Shown here: piece by piece, positions 16,683 through 24,972 of the stretch | Layout of the letters: each line of letters opens with the position of its first letter | Numbering within the stretch: position 1 is the stretch's first letter | Assembly (NCBI GenBank): GCA_035356615.1 | Contig: DAOQSN010000001.1 | Span: forward strand, 124,001 to 188,000 | DNA length: 64,000 bases | Source of the DNA: JAKQDH01 sp029558835 | GTDB lineage: Bacteria; Planctomycetota; Phycisphaerae; UBA1845 | Direction: 5' to 3' | Notes under the pieces: model-generated | What the model saw: the letters and a program-made list of their open reading frames with translations, nothing else | The model's database searches: none | What the model was told of the DNA's origin: nothing | Made by a program: the position numbers and the translations under genes

Positions 16683-17270
16683 ATGCTCTGTGACCCGACG
16701 ATGATGCCCAGGCCCCAAGAGCTTGATGCGGAAGTGCCGGTAATCGAAGCGATTCGCGCCGGTGACCCCTATGCGTTCCGGGAATTCGTCAACCGGCACC
16801 ACCGGTGGGTACGGGGCGTCATCTTCGCGGTGCTGGGCAAGCGGGACCGGCTCGACGACGTGGCCCAGCAGGTCTGGGCGGGTGCATGGCAGCGGATCGG
16901 GGAACTGCGGGAGCCGCAGGCATGGCGACCGTGGTTGTATCGACTGGCGCGCAACGCGGCCATCGACGCCGGCCGGGAAGCCAGCCGGCGGCGGCGCCGG
17001 ACGCAGGCGCTGGCCGAGGAGCCGACGCCTCCACCGGCGGCCACGATCCCGGACCGCGCGGCGAGCTCCGTGGAGGAGCGCGAGGCGGTTCGGCGGGCGA
17101 TTGCGGGCCTGCCGGCGTTGTACCGCGAGCCGTTCGTGTTGCGGCACTTGAGCGGCTGGAGTTACCAGCAGATCGCGGACGTACTCGACATGCCCGTGGA
17201 TTCCGTGGAGACGCGGCTGGTAAGAGCGCGGCGCCTCCTGCGGGAATCCCTGGCGGGCGAACCTGGGTAG
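16683..17270 (+). CDS. RNA polymerase sigma factor, ECF (sigma-70 family)
   Basis: 195 residues from ATG 16683 (GGTGGA upstream). Sigma region 2 spans about residues 25-95 (YAFREFVNRHHRWVRGVIFA; DDVAQQVWAGAWQRI; WLYRLARNAAID). A short linker leads to region 4 (PALYREPFVLRHLSGWSYQQIADVL, then SVETRLVRARRLLRE), a helix-turn-helix that reads the -35 element. There is no region 1 or 3, as expected for ECF sigma factors. The next gene starts 4 bp downstream and looks like its anti-sigma factor. Confidence 0.92.
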   Translation: MLCDPTMMPRPQELDAEVPVIEAIRAGDPYAFREFVNRHHRWVRGVIFAVLGKRDRLDDVAQQVWAGAWQRIGELREPQAWRPWLYRLARNAAIDAGREASRRRRRTQALAEEPTPPPAATIPDRAASSVEEREAVRRAIAGLPALYREPFVLRHLSGWSYQQIADVLDMPVDSVETRLVRARRLLRESLAGEPG

Positions 17271-17274
17271 CACG

Positions 17275-17892
17275 ATGCACGCGATGGATGAACTGGAGAG
17301 ATTGATCAGTCGGCACCTCGACGGGCGGCTCACGGCGGAGGAGGAGCTGGCGTTGCAGCGGGTGATCCTGCGGGATCCCGAAGCCCGCCGGCTCTTCGAG
17401 CAATCCGTGCGGATTGACGCCCTGGCCGGAGAGGTGCTGCGTGACGACGCGGCGGGGACCGGCTTGTCGTTTGACCCGCTCGCGCTCGCCACGGTCCGGG
17501 ATGCGACCAAGCGTCCGCGGTATCGGCGGACGTGGTGGCTGGTGCCGGCGGCGTTGGCGGCCTGTCTGGCGGGCGCGATTCTGCTGCGGCCGGCGTGGGG
17601 GCCGACCACGCCGCAACCCGTCGGGCCGCTGCAGCTTGTGGATACCGGCCGCGAGCCGTTCAGCGCGGTGACCACCCCGGGGACGGAGCCGGGTCAGATG
17701 CCGGCGGGGGACGAGTATGGTTTGCGGCAGGCGGCCTTGACCCCCCGCCGCGTGGTCCGGGACACGACGCGGGACTGGATCGGCGTCGAGGCGGAGGACG
17801 GCAGCGTGTACTGGATTGCGTTGGACCAGGTCCGCACGGTGCGGGGTCGTCCCGCGCAGGCGGACACGAAGTTGGCTTCGCAGAGGTACTGA
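17275..17892 (+). CDS. Probable membrane anti-sigma factor
   Basis: 205 residues. The N-terminal part (DELERLISRHLDGRLTAEEELALQRVILRDPEARRLF) is the helical pattern seen in planctomycete anti-sigma/FecR-like proteins. A single membrane helix follows at about 86-105, then a periplasmic tail of about 100 residues. The canonical zinc-binding HxxxCxxC is absent. It starts 4 bp after the ECF sigma gene, which is the main support for the role. The periplasmic part would sense the signal; what it senses is unknown. Confidence 0.7.
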   Translation: MHAMDELERLISRHLDGRLTAEEELALQRVILRDPEARRLFEQSVRIDALAGEVLRDDAAGTGLSFDPLALATVRDATKRPRYRRTWWLVPAALAACLAGAILLRPAWGPTTPQPVGPLQLVDTGREPFSAVTTPGTEPGQMPAGDEYGLRQAALTPRRVVRDTTRDWIGVEAEDGSVYWIALDQVRTVRGRPAQADTKLASQRY

Positions 17893-17963
17893 TAGCGATT
17901 CACCGGGGGCGCGGGCCGGTCGTCCGGCGTGATTCCGACCCCACAACCTACAGGAGCGATGTG

Positions 17964-19505
17964 ATGAAGATTCTATTGGCTGCGTTGTTGCTGCACGGGT
18001 TCGTCTGGGGCGGACAGGAGGCTTTGGCCACGGCGTGCGGTCACGAGGACGCTCCGAGCGTCGGAAAAGCGCTGGCGCCCGACGGGCAGACCACGGCGTG
18101 TGCCGGCAGGACGGTGACGTGCTCTGCCACGGCCGCTGCAACCGGCGATGAGGGCACGGCGCGCGAGGTGGTCGTGGTTGCGCCGTCGGGGGGGATGCCC
18201 GGCTGCTGTCTGAAGAAGGCGCCCGGCGGGTCCAGCTGCGCTCTGTCGCCGATGTGCATCTCGCTGGGTGACGGAGGCTTGACCGTCGGTGTGGCTCCGA
18301 ATGAGGTGAAGTACGTTGCAGAGACGATCACGGCGGCGGCTGACGACGCGGAGCAGGACTCCGGCTGGCTGGGCGTGTGGCTGGGCGAGATTCCCGAGGC
18401 GTTGGCGGCGCAGTTGGACCTGGAGGGTCGCGGCGTGCTGGTCCTGCAAGTGGAGGACAACAGTCCGGCCGCGAACGCGGGCATCAAGGCGCACGACATC
18501 CTGGTGAAGATCGACGATGCGCCGATCGCCGCGGACGTGGCGGCGCTGGGGCAGATCATCCGGAAGCACAAGGCGGGCGAGCGGGTGAACATCGCACTGT
18601 TGCGCGGCGGCAAGGAGCAGACTCTCGAAGCTGAACTCGGGAAGCGCCCCGCCGTGGACGCGCTCACTCACATCTACAACTTCTCGCCCCGCGATGAGAT
18701 CGAGGAGCGGCTATTTACCAAGGGCCGCATGTACAAGCAAACCCCGCAGGGCAAGTGGTTCACACACGAACTCAAACTCGAGGAACTCCCGTTCTTCTCG
18801 GGCAAGGTCGGCAGTCAGTCGATGAAGATCATCACTGAGGGCGTCGAACAGAAGGTGATCGTCACGGTCGACAAGGACGGCAATTCGCTGGTAGTGACGA
18901 AGGAAAAGGACGGCAAGGTGACCGTCGCACGCACCGACAAGGACGGCAAGAACACGGAAACAACCTATGCGACCGAAGAGGAACTGAGCCAAGGTGACCC
19001 CGAGGCGGCCGAGCTGTTGACCTCGGTGTCCGGTGAGGTGCGGGTCGAGGTGGAACTGGACGGGCTCGACACGCTGCTGGAGAAGATCGGAGAGTTGTCG
19101 GAAGACATCAAGACCGAGGTGAGCACCAACGCGCTCCCGGAGTACAAGGACCGTCTGCGCGAAGCGGAGGAGCGGCTGAAAGAGGCCATGGAGCGCGTCA
19201 AGGAACTGAACATCGAAGGCTGGGATCCGGGTGCCGATGCCCAGAAGCACTTCCGCGATGCCCAGAAGAAGTTCCGGTGGTTTGCCCGGTCACTTCCGGG
19301 TGACGAAGGGGTGAAAATCCTCAGCGGAGGGGTGGACAAGCCGGCCTACAGCTTCCTGCCGCAGGCGGACGGGTCCATCGAGGTGCGCATCCGCAAGGGC
19401 GATGCGGAAGTGGTCCAGACGTTCGCCAACGAGGAGGAGTTGGCGAGCAAGCAGCCCAAGCTGGCGGAGAAGTACCGGGCTTTGCTGGCGCCCGAGGAGG
19501 AGTAA
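17964..19505 (+). CDS. Exported PDZ-domain protein
   Basis: 513 residues from ATG 17964 with AGGAG 7 nt upstream. A signal peptide (1-23) is followed by a Cys-rich stretch with seven cysteines between residues 25 and 98. The PDZ domain is at about 134-229 (GWLGVWLGEIP; NSPAANAGIKAHDILVKI). The rest is unassigned beta-rich sequence, then a charged helical segment likely to be a coiled coil (about 393-421). No protease domain is fused. It is the third gene of the sigma/anti-sigma unit, and a strong terminator lies 75 bp downstream. PDZ proteins beside sigma/anti-sigma pairs often regulate anti-sigma cleavage; here that is inference. Confidence 0.82.
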   Translation: MKILLAALLLHGFVWGGQEALATACGHEDAPSVGKALAPDGQTTACAGRTVTCSATAAATGDEGTAREVVVVAPSGGMPGCCLKKAPGGSSCALSPMCISLGDGGLTVGVAPNEVKYVAETITAAADDAEQDSGWLGVWLGEIPEALAAQLDLEGRGVLVLQVEDNSPAANAGIKAHDILVKIDDAPIAADVAALGQIIRKHKAGERVNIALLRGGKEQTLEAELGKRPAVDALTHIYNFSPRDEIEERLFTKGRMYKQTPQGKWFTHELKLEELPFFSGKVGSQSMKIITEGVEQKVIVTVDKDGNSLVVTKEKDGKVTVARTDKDGKNTETTYATEEELSQGDPEAAELLTSVSGEVRVEVELDGLDTLLEKIGELSEDIKTEVSTNALPEYKDRLREAEERLKEAMERVKELNIEGWDPGADAQKHFRDAQKKFRWFARSLPGDEGVKILSGGVDKPAYSFLPQADGSIEVRIRKGDAEVVQTFANEEELASKQPKLAEKYRALLAPEEE

Positions 19506-19579
19506 TCGCGGCGGTTGCAGGCCGGGGTGCGGGTTCGTGGCCCCCAAAGCCCGGCTACCGAATCAATCGGGCGGGATAC

Positions 19580-19611
19580 CGGCCGGCAGCGCAGTGCGTC
19601 GCTGCCGGCCG
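19580..19611 (+). terminator. Intrinsic terminator after the sigma/anti-sigma/PDZ unit
   Basis: A perfect 12-bp stem, CGGCCGGCAGCG (19580-19591) with CGCTGCCGGCCG (19600-19611), has an 8-nt loop and is followed by TTCTGTT. Confidence 0.75.
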
Positions 19612-19881
19612 TTCTGTTGGTACGGTGCACCGCGCGGTATCCCGGCGGATGACCCACGCGACGTGACGGGGACGCCGCGGCCACGCCGGTAGGGGAGCGG
19701 CTCCGCGTTTGCACCAAATGGGTGCTCGGGGACGCCCCTCGGTGTTTCCTGCCGTTCGGTCCGCCACGTTCGCGGCTTGGATAGCCAGGGCGGGAGCGCA
19801 CCGCGTTACCCGGGTCACGGGGTCGACGGCGATGCTGCCAGCGCCGGCGAACGGGGTGCTGCCCGCGTTCCACGAAGTACA

Positions 19882-19909
19882 GTGACAACTGCCGCGTGCA
19901 TGCTATACT
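19882..19909 (+). promoter_or_regulatory. Strong sigma-70 promoter upstream of the PAP2 gene
   Basis: GTGACA (19882-19887, 5 of 6 to consensus) and TATACT (19904-19909, 5 of 6) are separated by 16 nt, and the -10 box is preceded by TGC (extended -10). This is one of the best promoter matches in the window. The leader to ATG 20201 would be about 285 nt and includes a repeat. Confidence 0.65.
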
Positions 19910-20049
19910 CTGCCGGCGGTGGTGGCGTGCCGCTGGGTGGCCACTCCGGTGGGGACGGGGCTTGGTCAACCCGACCCATCGGGGCGGACGACTTATACGG
20001 AGGTCATCCGTCGGGGGGAGCGGTCCGTGTTAGCGGGCGCGATGCCGAG

Positions 20050-20106
20050 TTGCGGGCTTGAGCCCGCGCGGTGCTGCGATACCCTGATTGGCGCGCGATG
20101 GCGCGC
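20050..20106. repeat. Dispersed repeat, GCGGG-TTGAGCCCGC family, copy 2
   Basis: GCGGGCTTGAGCCCGCGC followed by ATTGGCGCGCGATGGCG. It matches the copy at 13657-13720 in both blocks and in order. It lies inside the transcribed leader of the PAP2 gene. Confidence 0.6.
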
Positions 20107-20200
20107 GGTGGTTTGGTGCTACCGAGAGTTGGTGCGAGTTCAACACTTGGACGGATCACATCCTGCGTCGAGTTCGGTCACGACCGCCCCCGCCGTGGCG

Positions 20201-21166
20201 ATGCGGAGTCGCCCGCTGGCGCGGCTGTGGTCGTTTCTGGGTCAAGACGGGCAACTGAAGGCACTTCTCATTCTGGGCATCATCGCGGCGGACCTGCTGC
20301 TGATCACGGCCAAGGGGCTGGTGGTGCCGCTGCGGGACATGCTTGCTCCGTTGCTGATGACGGGGCTGCTCGTGGGGGTTGGGTACTTCTATCACCGCAT
20401 TCGGCCGGTGCCGCAGTTTGTGTTGTGCGCAGTGACGCTGGTGCAGATGGTGCTGTTTCCGGCGGCCTTCATGGTGTTGATGTACAGTCTGGCGGCGGGG
20501 GAAGCGTCTTTGGCGGACGAGCTGCTGATGCGCGTGGATCAGTGGTTCGGCGTGGCGATCCCGGAGGTAGTGACCTGGGTGCGCGCGCATCCGGTGGTGA
20601 ACATTCCCCTGGCCTTCAGCTACGACACGCTCATCCCGCAGACGGCGCTGGTGATCATTATCCTGGGGTTGCGGGGGGACCGGCGCCCGCTGGAGACGTT
20701 CCTGCTGCGGTTCATGCTGGGTGCGTTGCTCACGGCGGTGGTGTTCATCTGGCTGCCGGCGGCCGGGCCGTTTCACGCCTATGGGTTTGCACCGAGCGCG
20801 GCCCAGGCGCGCTACCTCGCCCACCTGGAAGGTCTGCGGGAGGGCACCCGCTTCGTGGTGACCTGGAACGGCGCGGAGGGGTTGATCACGTTTCCCTCGT
20901 TCCATACCACGTGGGCGTTGCTGCTGGCGCTGGCGGTGCGGCACCGGCGGGTCCTTTTTACGTGCAGCCTGGTGCTGAACGTGGCGGTCGTGATTTCCAC
21001 GCTGACCACGGGGTGGCACTACTTCGCGGACGTCCTCGGTGGGCTGGTAGTGACGGCAGTGGTCGTGCTGATCACGACGGCTTTATCGGGCTGGTTGTAT
21101 CCGACGCGTGCAGTGCCGGCCGCGGCGGGCGCCGCGCGTCCGGCTGTCACCCCGGTGCGGGGGTGA
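20201..21166 (+). CDS. PAP2-superfamily membrane phosphatase
   Basis: 321 residues from the ATG at 20201. The start is uncertain: there is no clear Shine-Dalgarno, and a GTG at 20138 is an alternative. About six hydrophobic helices are present. The phosphatase motifs are PSFHTTW (about 231-237) and SxxTTGWHYFADVLGG (about 266-281), which carry the catalytic His residues of PAP2/IPC-synthase-like enzymes; the upstream KxxxxxxRP motif is not clear. It probably acts on a lipid phosphate or a phosphoinositol-lipid in the inner membrane; the substrate cannot be told from sequence. Confidence 0.78.
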   Translation: MRSRPLARLWSFLGQDGQLKALLILGIIAADLLLITAKGLVVPLRDMLAPLLMTGLLVGVGYFYHRIRPVPQFVLCAVTLVQMVLFPAAFMVLMYSLAAGEASLADELLMRVDQWFGVAIPEVVTWVRAHPVVNIPLAFSYDTLIPQTALVIIILGLRGDRRPLETFLLRFMLGALLTAVVFIWLPAAGPFHAYGFAPSAAQARYLAHLEGLREGTRFVVTWNGAEGLITFPSFHTTWALLLALAVRHRRVLFTCSLVLNVAVVISTLTTGWHYFADVLGGLVVTAVVVLITTALSGWLYPTRAVPAAAGAARPAVTPVRG

Positions 21167-21380
21167 TAACCACCGGCTGCCGGGCTTCCCTTCTGAGAAT
21201 CACAACGGGTGCATTTGCCCGCGCGTGGTTTCTATTGGACAGTTAACGGTTGGGATCTCAGGTGCTGCGCGTTGGTCGCAGCCTGCATGGGTCGTGCGCC
21301 CACGGCGTCGCGTCCGCACGGCCGGGCCTGCGCGTTTCGCGGGGAGGATGCGACGGAGTGCCGTGCGAAAGGGGGCTGCC

Positions 21381-21557
21381 ATGCGTCGTTTTCTACAGCG
21401 ACTCCGCGTTGGTTTGCGGGAGGAGGACGGCCCGACTTCGGTCGAATATGCGATCATGGTAGCCGCGATCATCCTGGCGTGCGTCGCCACTCTGGGCATG
21501 CTGGGTACTTCGGTGAACGCGAGGTTCGAAGAGTACTCCACGGCCCTGGAGGGTTGA
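21381..21557 (+). CDS. flp: Flp-type pilin 1
   Basis: 58 residues. A basic leader ends near GLREEDG, followed by PTSVEYAIMVAAIILACVAT, the Flp/Fap pilin hydrophobic helix with its conserved Glu at position 22. AGGGGG lies 5-6 nt before the ATG. The prepilin peptidase encoded at 22303 would cleave after the Gly. It forms the fibre subunit of the Tad pilus. It differs from pilin 2 in its C-terminal part. Confidence 0.9.
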   Translation: MRRFLQRLRVGLREEDGPTSVEYAIMVAAIILACVATLGMLGTSVNARFEEYSTALEG

Positions 21558-21910
21558 AGGCGATGACGGGCCGCGGTGGCACTGAGTGTCGGCGTGGGGG
21601 AAGGGCGGCGCGCGCTGCGGCGGGGTGGGCACGCCGAGCCGTTTCTACCGGACCTCGAAAACAGTATGGAAATTCGCGCGTGGCGGTTTGCCCGCGCTGG
21701 AATTGTTTCTTACATTCGATCGGATGAAGCCGTCGCGGAGAGGGATGGTATTCCGATCCCGTGCAGCGGCGACATTTCGTGCTCGCGCCCGTGGAGGTTC
21801 GAGTTCGGTCTGCAGGAGTTGAGTGCCGCACGCGGCGGGCTCAACGGTGTTCGTTCCGCAAAGGGGCTGATTTCCTTAAGCCCGAGTACTCTGGAAATGA
21901 GGAGTCGAAA
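21558..21910. other. Intergenic region between the two flp genes
   Basis: 353 bp. It holds the likely promoter at 21688-21716 and a leader of about 190 nt for the second pilin. No gene is supported. Confidence 0.55.
21688..21716 (+). promoter_or_regulatory. Possible promoter of the second flp gene
   Basis: TTGCCC (21688-21693) and TACATT (21711-21716), each 4 of 6 to consensus, are separated by 17 nt. A similar TTGCCCGCGC sequence lies upstream of the first flp gene near 21215, but without a matching -10 box. Confidence 0.35.
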
Positions 21911-22090
21911 ATGAACAAGTTCCTGAGCCGTGCCCTGAACTTCCTGAAGAGCGAGGATGGCCCGACCGCGACCGAGTACGCCGTCATGGTGGCGCTGATT
22001 GCCGTCGTGGTGATCACGGGGGCGACGATGATTGGTACGAGTGCCGATGCCAAGTTCCAGGAGGTATCGGGCGCGATCGACGGCCTGTAG
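21911..22090 (+). CDS. flp: Flp-type pilin 2
   Basis: 59 residues from ATG 21911 with GGAG upstream. It has the same plan as pilin 1: a basic leader, SEDGPTATEYAVMVALIAVVVITG with Glu22, and a short polar tail. The hairpin just after the stop (22109-22135) probably keeps pilin mRNA more abundant than the downstream tad mRNA. Confidence 0.92.
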   Translation: MNKFLSRALNFLKSEDGPTATEYAVMVALIAVVVITGATMIGTSADAKFQEVSGAIDGL

Positions 22091-22108
22091 ACGAGAAACG
22101 CAACCGTC

Positions 22109-22135
22109 CGCCCGGCGGGGCCGACCCGCCGGGCG
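22109..22135 (+). terminator. Hairpin after flp 2, likely partial terminator or mRNA stabiliser
   Basis: A perfect 11-bp stem, CGCCCGGCGGG (22109-22119) with CCCGCCGGGCG (22125-22135), has a 5-nt loop. No T run follows, so it may attenuate or protect the mRNA rather than fully terminate. Confidence 0.55.
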
Positions 22136-22302
22136 CGACGCGTCCGATGCTGGGGGGTGGGCGGCCGCCCGGAACCGGGCGGCCGCCTGCCGCGCCCCGG
22201 CACTGTTTTGTCCAGCCGGAGGGAGCACAAGAGGCCGGCAGGACCGGGGACGTAACCCCGGCAGACATCCGACCCAACGCGTGCAGCGACGAGGAAAGTG
22301 CT

Positions 22303-22845
22303 ATGGAACCATTCTGGCTGGTGACCTTGCTGGTGCTGGTGCCGGGCGTCCTGTGGGCATCGTGGATCGACTACCGGGAGCGGCGGGTGCCCAACTGGCT
22401 GAACGCCGCCTTGATCGTCAGCGGTTTCGCCGTCCAGGCGCACTTCTGGGGCACCGCGGGACTGGTCAACGGCGCCTGGGGACTGCTGGCGGGTTTCGGC
22501 TTGCTGATCTTCCCGTGGCTGATGCACGGGATGGGGGCGGGTGATGTCAAGTTGCTGGCGGCCATCGGCGTGTGGGTGGGACCCATGCTGGTGTTCTGGT
22601 CGTTTCTGGTGGGAGCGCTGCTGGGCGGGGTGGCGGCCGTGGTCATGATTCTCGCCAGCGGTCGGCTGCACCTGGCCTGCGCGAACCTGGGCATCATCCT
22701 GAACAAGTGCATGAACCGCCGGCTGTGGTTTACGGAATACGGGTCGGTGGCGAGTTTAGGGACCACGACCCAGAAGCTGCCTTATGGGGTGCCGCTGACG
22801 GCCGGAACGCTGATCGTGCTGGCGGTGCACCTGTTCGGCGGGTAG
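22303..22845 (+). CDS. tadV: Prepilin peptidase of the Tad system (A24 family)
   Basis: 180 residues with about five membrane helices. The two catalytic Asp of A24 aspartic peptidases are visible: one in WIDYRERRVPNW (about residue 22) and one in the GxGD motif GAGDVKLLAAIG (about 77-81). There is no N-methylase domain, as in TadV/CpaA. It would cleave the leaders of the two Flp pilins and the TadE-like pseudopilin. GAGGAAAG precedes the ATG. Confidence 0.9.
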   Translation: MEPFWLVTLLVLVPGVLWASWIDYRERRVPNWLNAALIVSGFAVQAHFWGTAGLVNGAWGLLAGFGLLIFPWLMHGMGAGDVKLLAAIGVWVGPMLVFWSFLVGALLGGVAAVVMILASGRLHLACANLGIILNKCMNRRLWFTEYGSVASLGTTTQKLPYGVPLTAGTLIVLAVHLFGG

Positions 22846-22855
22846 GGGGCTGGCC

Positions 22856-23287
22856 ATGAGAAGCAGGCTGTTCCGCGCCACGCTACGGCGTGGCGTGCGT
22901 CGTGCGCGCGGCGGGGCCGTGGTCGAATTCGCGGTGGTACTGCCGCTGCTGCTGATGCTCTTGTTCGGCATCATCGAGTGCGGCTGGGTCTTCATGATGC
23001 GGCAGACGATTCAGAACGCCGCGCGGGAGGGCTGCCGGGTGGCCGTGCTCCAGACGGCAACGGAGGGTGAAATCAGCGCCCGCATCAACGAGCTGCTGAA
23101 TGCGGCGGGCATGACGACGCACTCCATCACCCTTCAGCACGCCGACGGCCTCACCACGTGCGATGAGAGCGTGAGCATCACCATTGCGTACGACGACGTG
23201 TCGCTGGTGGGGGGAATTCTGACGCTCGATACGCTGGAGGGAACCTGCACGATGCGCAAGGAGGGCTGCGTGCTGAGCGGAGGCTAA
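22856..23287 (+). CDS. tadE: TadE-like pseudopilin
   Basis: 143 residues from ATG 22856, 10 bp after tadV. A basic N-terminus (RRGVRRARGG) leads to AVVEFAVVLPLLLMLLFGIIECGW, the TadE/F signature with Glu near the start of the helix. The C-terminal part is a small beta domain with four Cys. TadE and TadF are minor pilin-like proteins needed for Flp pilus assembly. No separate tadF was found; the VWA gene at 26663 may take that place. Confidence 0.9.
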   Translation: MRSRLFRATLRRGVRRARGGAVVEFAVVLPLLLMLLFGIIECGWVFMMRQTIQNAAREGCRVAVLQTATEGEISARINELLNAAGMTTHSITLQHADGLTTCDESVSITIAYDDVSLVGGILTLDTLEGTCTMRKEGCVLSGG

Positions 23288-23775
23288 TGGGCAATGGCGG
23301 GCGGGAAGAAGCACCAACCTCAGTTGCTCCGCCGCTTCGCGCCCGCCGGGCAGCCCCGGCGGGTGCGCGGCACGGGTACGCGCGGGCCGGCGTCGCTGGC
23401 GCTGGTCTGTCCCCGCGTGCAGCCCTCCTTGGGGGACGGCGCTATCGGGTGGCATCCGGCCGGGCTCGGCGTGCTCCTGCCAGCGAGGATGTACTTCAGT
23501 GTTACTGATGGCTTCGCTCTGTTCCATGTTCTGACCGGTTGGCAGTGTCCTGGTTTCGGGATGCCGCAGGGATGGTGCGGGGGCGCCGTGCGGACCGGAT
23601 GGGGAACCGGCAAAGATTTCGCGCCGGGCAGATCGAACGGCGTCCGGAACCTTCCGATAAACACGGGGCTAACCGCGGCCGAGGGCACCGCGTGGGTGCC
23701 GCCGGTGGCCGGGGTCCACCGTTGCGGTGGAGCGGCGGGTTTGCGGGAGGCCCGGTTCAGCACGAGAGGAACGCG
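23288..23775. other. Gap inside the tad locus
   Basis: 488 bp between tadE and cpaB. It begins with the hairpin at 23338-23367. A 161-codon open frame (23294-23779) overlaps it, but its composition is Arg/Gly/Ala-rich, it has no recognisable domain, and its stop lies inside cpaB, so I do not call it. Confidence 0.55.
23338..23367 (+). terminator. Hairpin after tadE
   Basis: A 13-bp stem with one G-U pair: CGCGCCCGCCGGG (23338-23350) with CCCGGCGGGTGCG (23355-23367), tetraloop CAGC. No T tail; it may separate the pilin/peptidase transcript from cpaB onward. Confidence 0.5.
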
Positions 23776-24972
23776 ATGAAGGGCAAGGCCATCATTCCTT
23801 TAGTTCTGGGACTCGGCCTGGGTCTGGTGGCGGTCAAGCTGGGGCTGGACACCATCAAGAAGTCGCAGGCGGCCGTGGGGCAGCACGCGACCCTGACGGC
23901 GTTCCGGGCGTTGCGTGACATCGATTCTTACGTCGAGTTGCGTCCCGAGATGTTCGAGGCGATCGAGACCACCGCGAACGTGTTCCTGCCGGACACGGAG
24001 CGGATCAAGAGCGCGGACGAACTGAAGCAACGGGTGACGTGCAAGCCCATTGCGCAGGGAGCGCCGATCCTGGTGAGCATGTTGGCCCCGCGGGGCACGC
24101 CGGCGGGCGTGGCGGGCGCCATTAAGCCGGGGTACCGGGCGTATTCGGTGGAAATCGACGAGGCCACCGGCGTCGCCTATCAGATGCAACCGGGCGACTG
24201 GGTGGACGTGATCGTGGTGATGGAGGTGCCGTCGCGGAGCGGCGCGCGACGCAGCGATACCATCGCCGAGGTTCTGCTGCAACGGGTGCAGGTGCTTGCC
24301 GTGGGTCGGGCGGCCCTGGGTGGGGAGCCGGAAGCAACAAGCAAGACGCGGGCTCCGAAGGCGGCCAAGACGGTGACGCTGCTGGTTCCGCAGGCCGACG
24401 TGCAGAAGCTGCACCTGGCGGCCCAGAAGGGCAAGATTTCGCTGGCCATGCGTGGGGACGAGGACCTGGACACCGGGACGCTGCCGAACCCGGCGCGGAT
24501 CAACGAGATGCTGCAGTCCCTGCGTGACGAGGCGTCTGCGGGTGGCGCTCTGCTGCCCGGGAAGGCGGCTTCCCCAGGCGGCGGGGCGTTGCCGGCGTGG
24601 TTCCGGCTGCTGGGTTTCCGGCAGGGCGCGGCGGCGCCGGCCGAGCCGCAGGCATCGCCACCGGAGTCCCGGCCCGAGGTCGAACCCCCTTATGAGATGG
24701 TGGTCTACCGGGGCCTGGCGCGGGCGGGGGCCGAGGTGACGGTCGAACGCATCCTGTTCGAGAACGCCCGCTCGCGGCGGGTGGTCAGCGCGGAGAAAAA
24801 CCGGGGCTCGGGCGGGGCGTCCCGTGCCGCCGGACATTCGAGCTCGTCAGCAACAACACCGGTGAGTCCGACAGAAGAGACCCAGGCCGGGGTCTCCAGC
24901 GGTCCGTCCGCTACTCCGGACGTCTTTACGAGCAACGGTCCCGACACGGCTCCAGAGGAGAGCGAAGAATGA
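23776..24972 (+). CDS. cpaB: CpaB/RcpC-type Flp pilus assembly protein
   Basis: 398 residues from ATG 23776 (GAGAGGA upstream). An N-terminal membrane helix is followed by a SAF-like domain (KQRVTCKPIAQGAPILVSML, about 85-105) and the CpaB core (YSVEIDEATGVAYQMQPGDW ... VDVIVVMEV). TLLVPQADVQKLHLAAQKGKISLAMR matches the usual end of CpaB. A long Pro/Ser-rich tail follows, with EMVVYRGLARAGAEV within it. CpaB is periplasmic and works with the secretin. Its end overlaps the secretin start (ATGA). Confidence 0.9.
   Translation: MKGKAIIPLVLGLGLGLVAVKLGLDTIKKSQAAVGQHATLTAFRALRDIDSYVELRPEMFEAIETTANVFLPDTERIKSADELKQRVTCKPIAQGAPILVSMLAPRGTPAGVAGAIKPGYRAYSVEIDEATGVAYQMQPGDWVDVIVVMEVPSRSGARRSDTIAEVLLQRVQVLAVGRAALGGEPEATSKTRAPKAAKTVTLLVPQADVQKLHLAAQKGKISLAMRGDEDLDTGTLPNPARINEMLQSLRDEASAGGALLPGKAASPGGGALPAWFRLLGFRQGAAAPAEPQASPPESRPEVEPPYEMVVYRGLARAGAEVTVERILFENARSRRVVSAEKNRGSGGASRAAGHSSSSATTPVSPTEETQAGVSSGPSATPDVFTSNGPDTAPEESEE

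Larger units (their letters stand above)
19506..20200. other. Intergenic region with terminator, promoter and dispersed repeat
   Basis: 695 bp. From left to right it holds the terminator at 19580-19611, an unassigned GC-rich stretch, the promoter at 19882-19909, the dispersed repeat at 20050-20106, and the leader of the PAP2 gene. No gene is supported in it. Confidence 0.6.

Noticed and set aside
23294..23779. A possible extra tad gene between tadE and cpaB
   Set aside because: The frame has no membrane helix or TadE/F signature, and it ends inside the start of cpaB; composition looks like non-coding GC-rich DNA.
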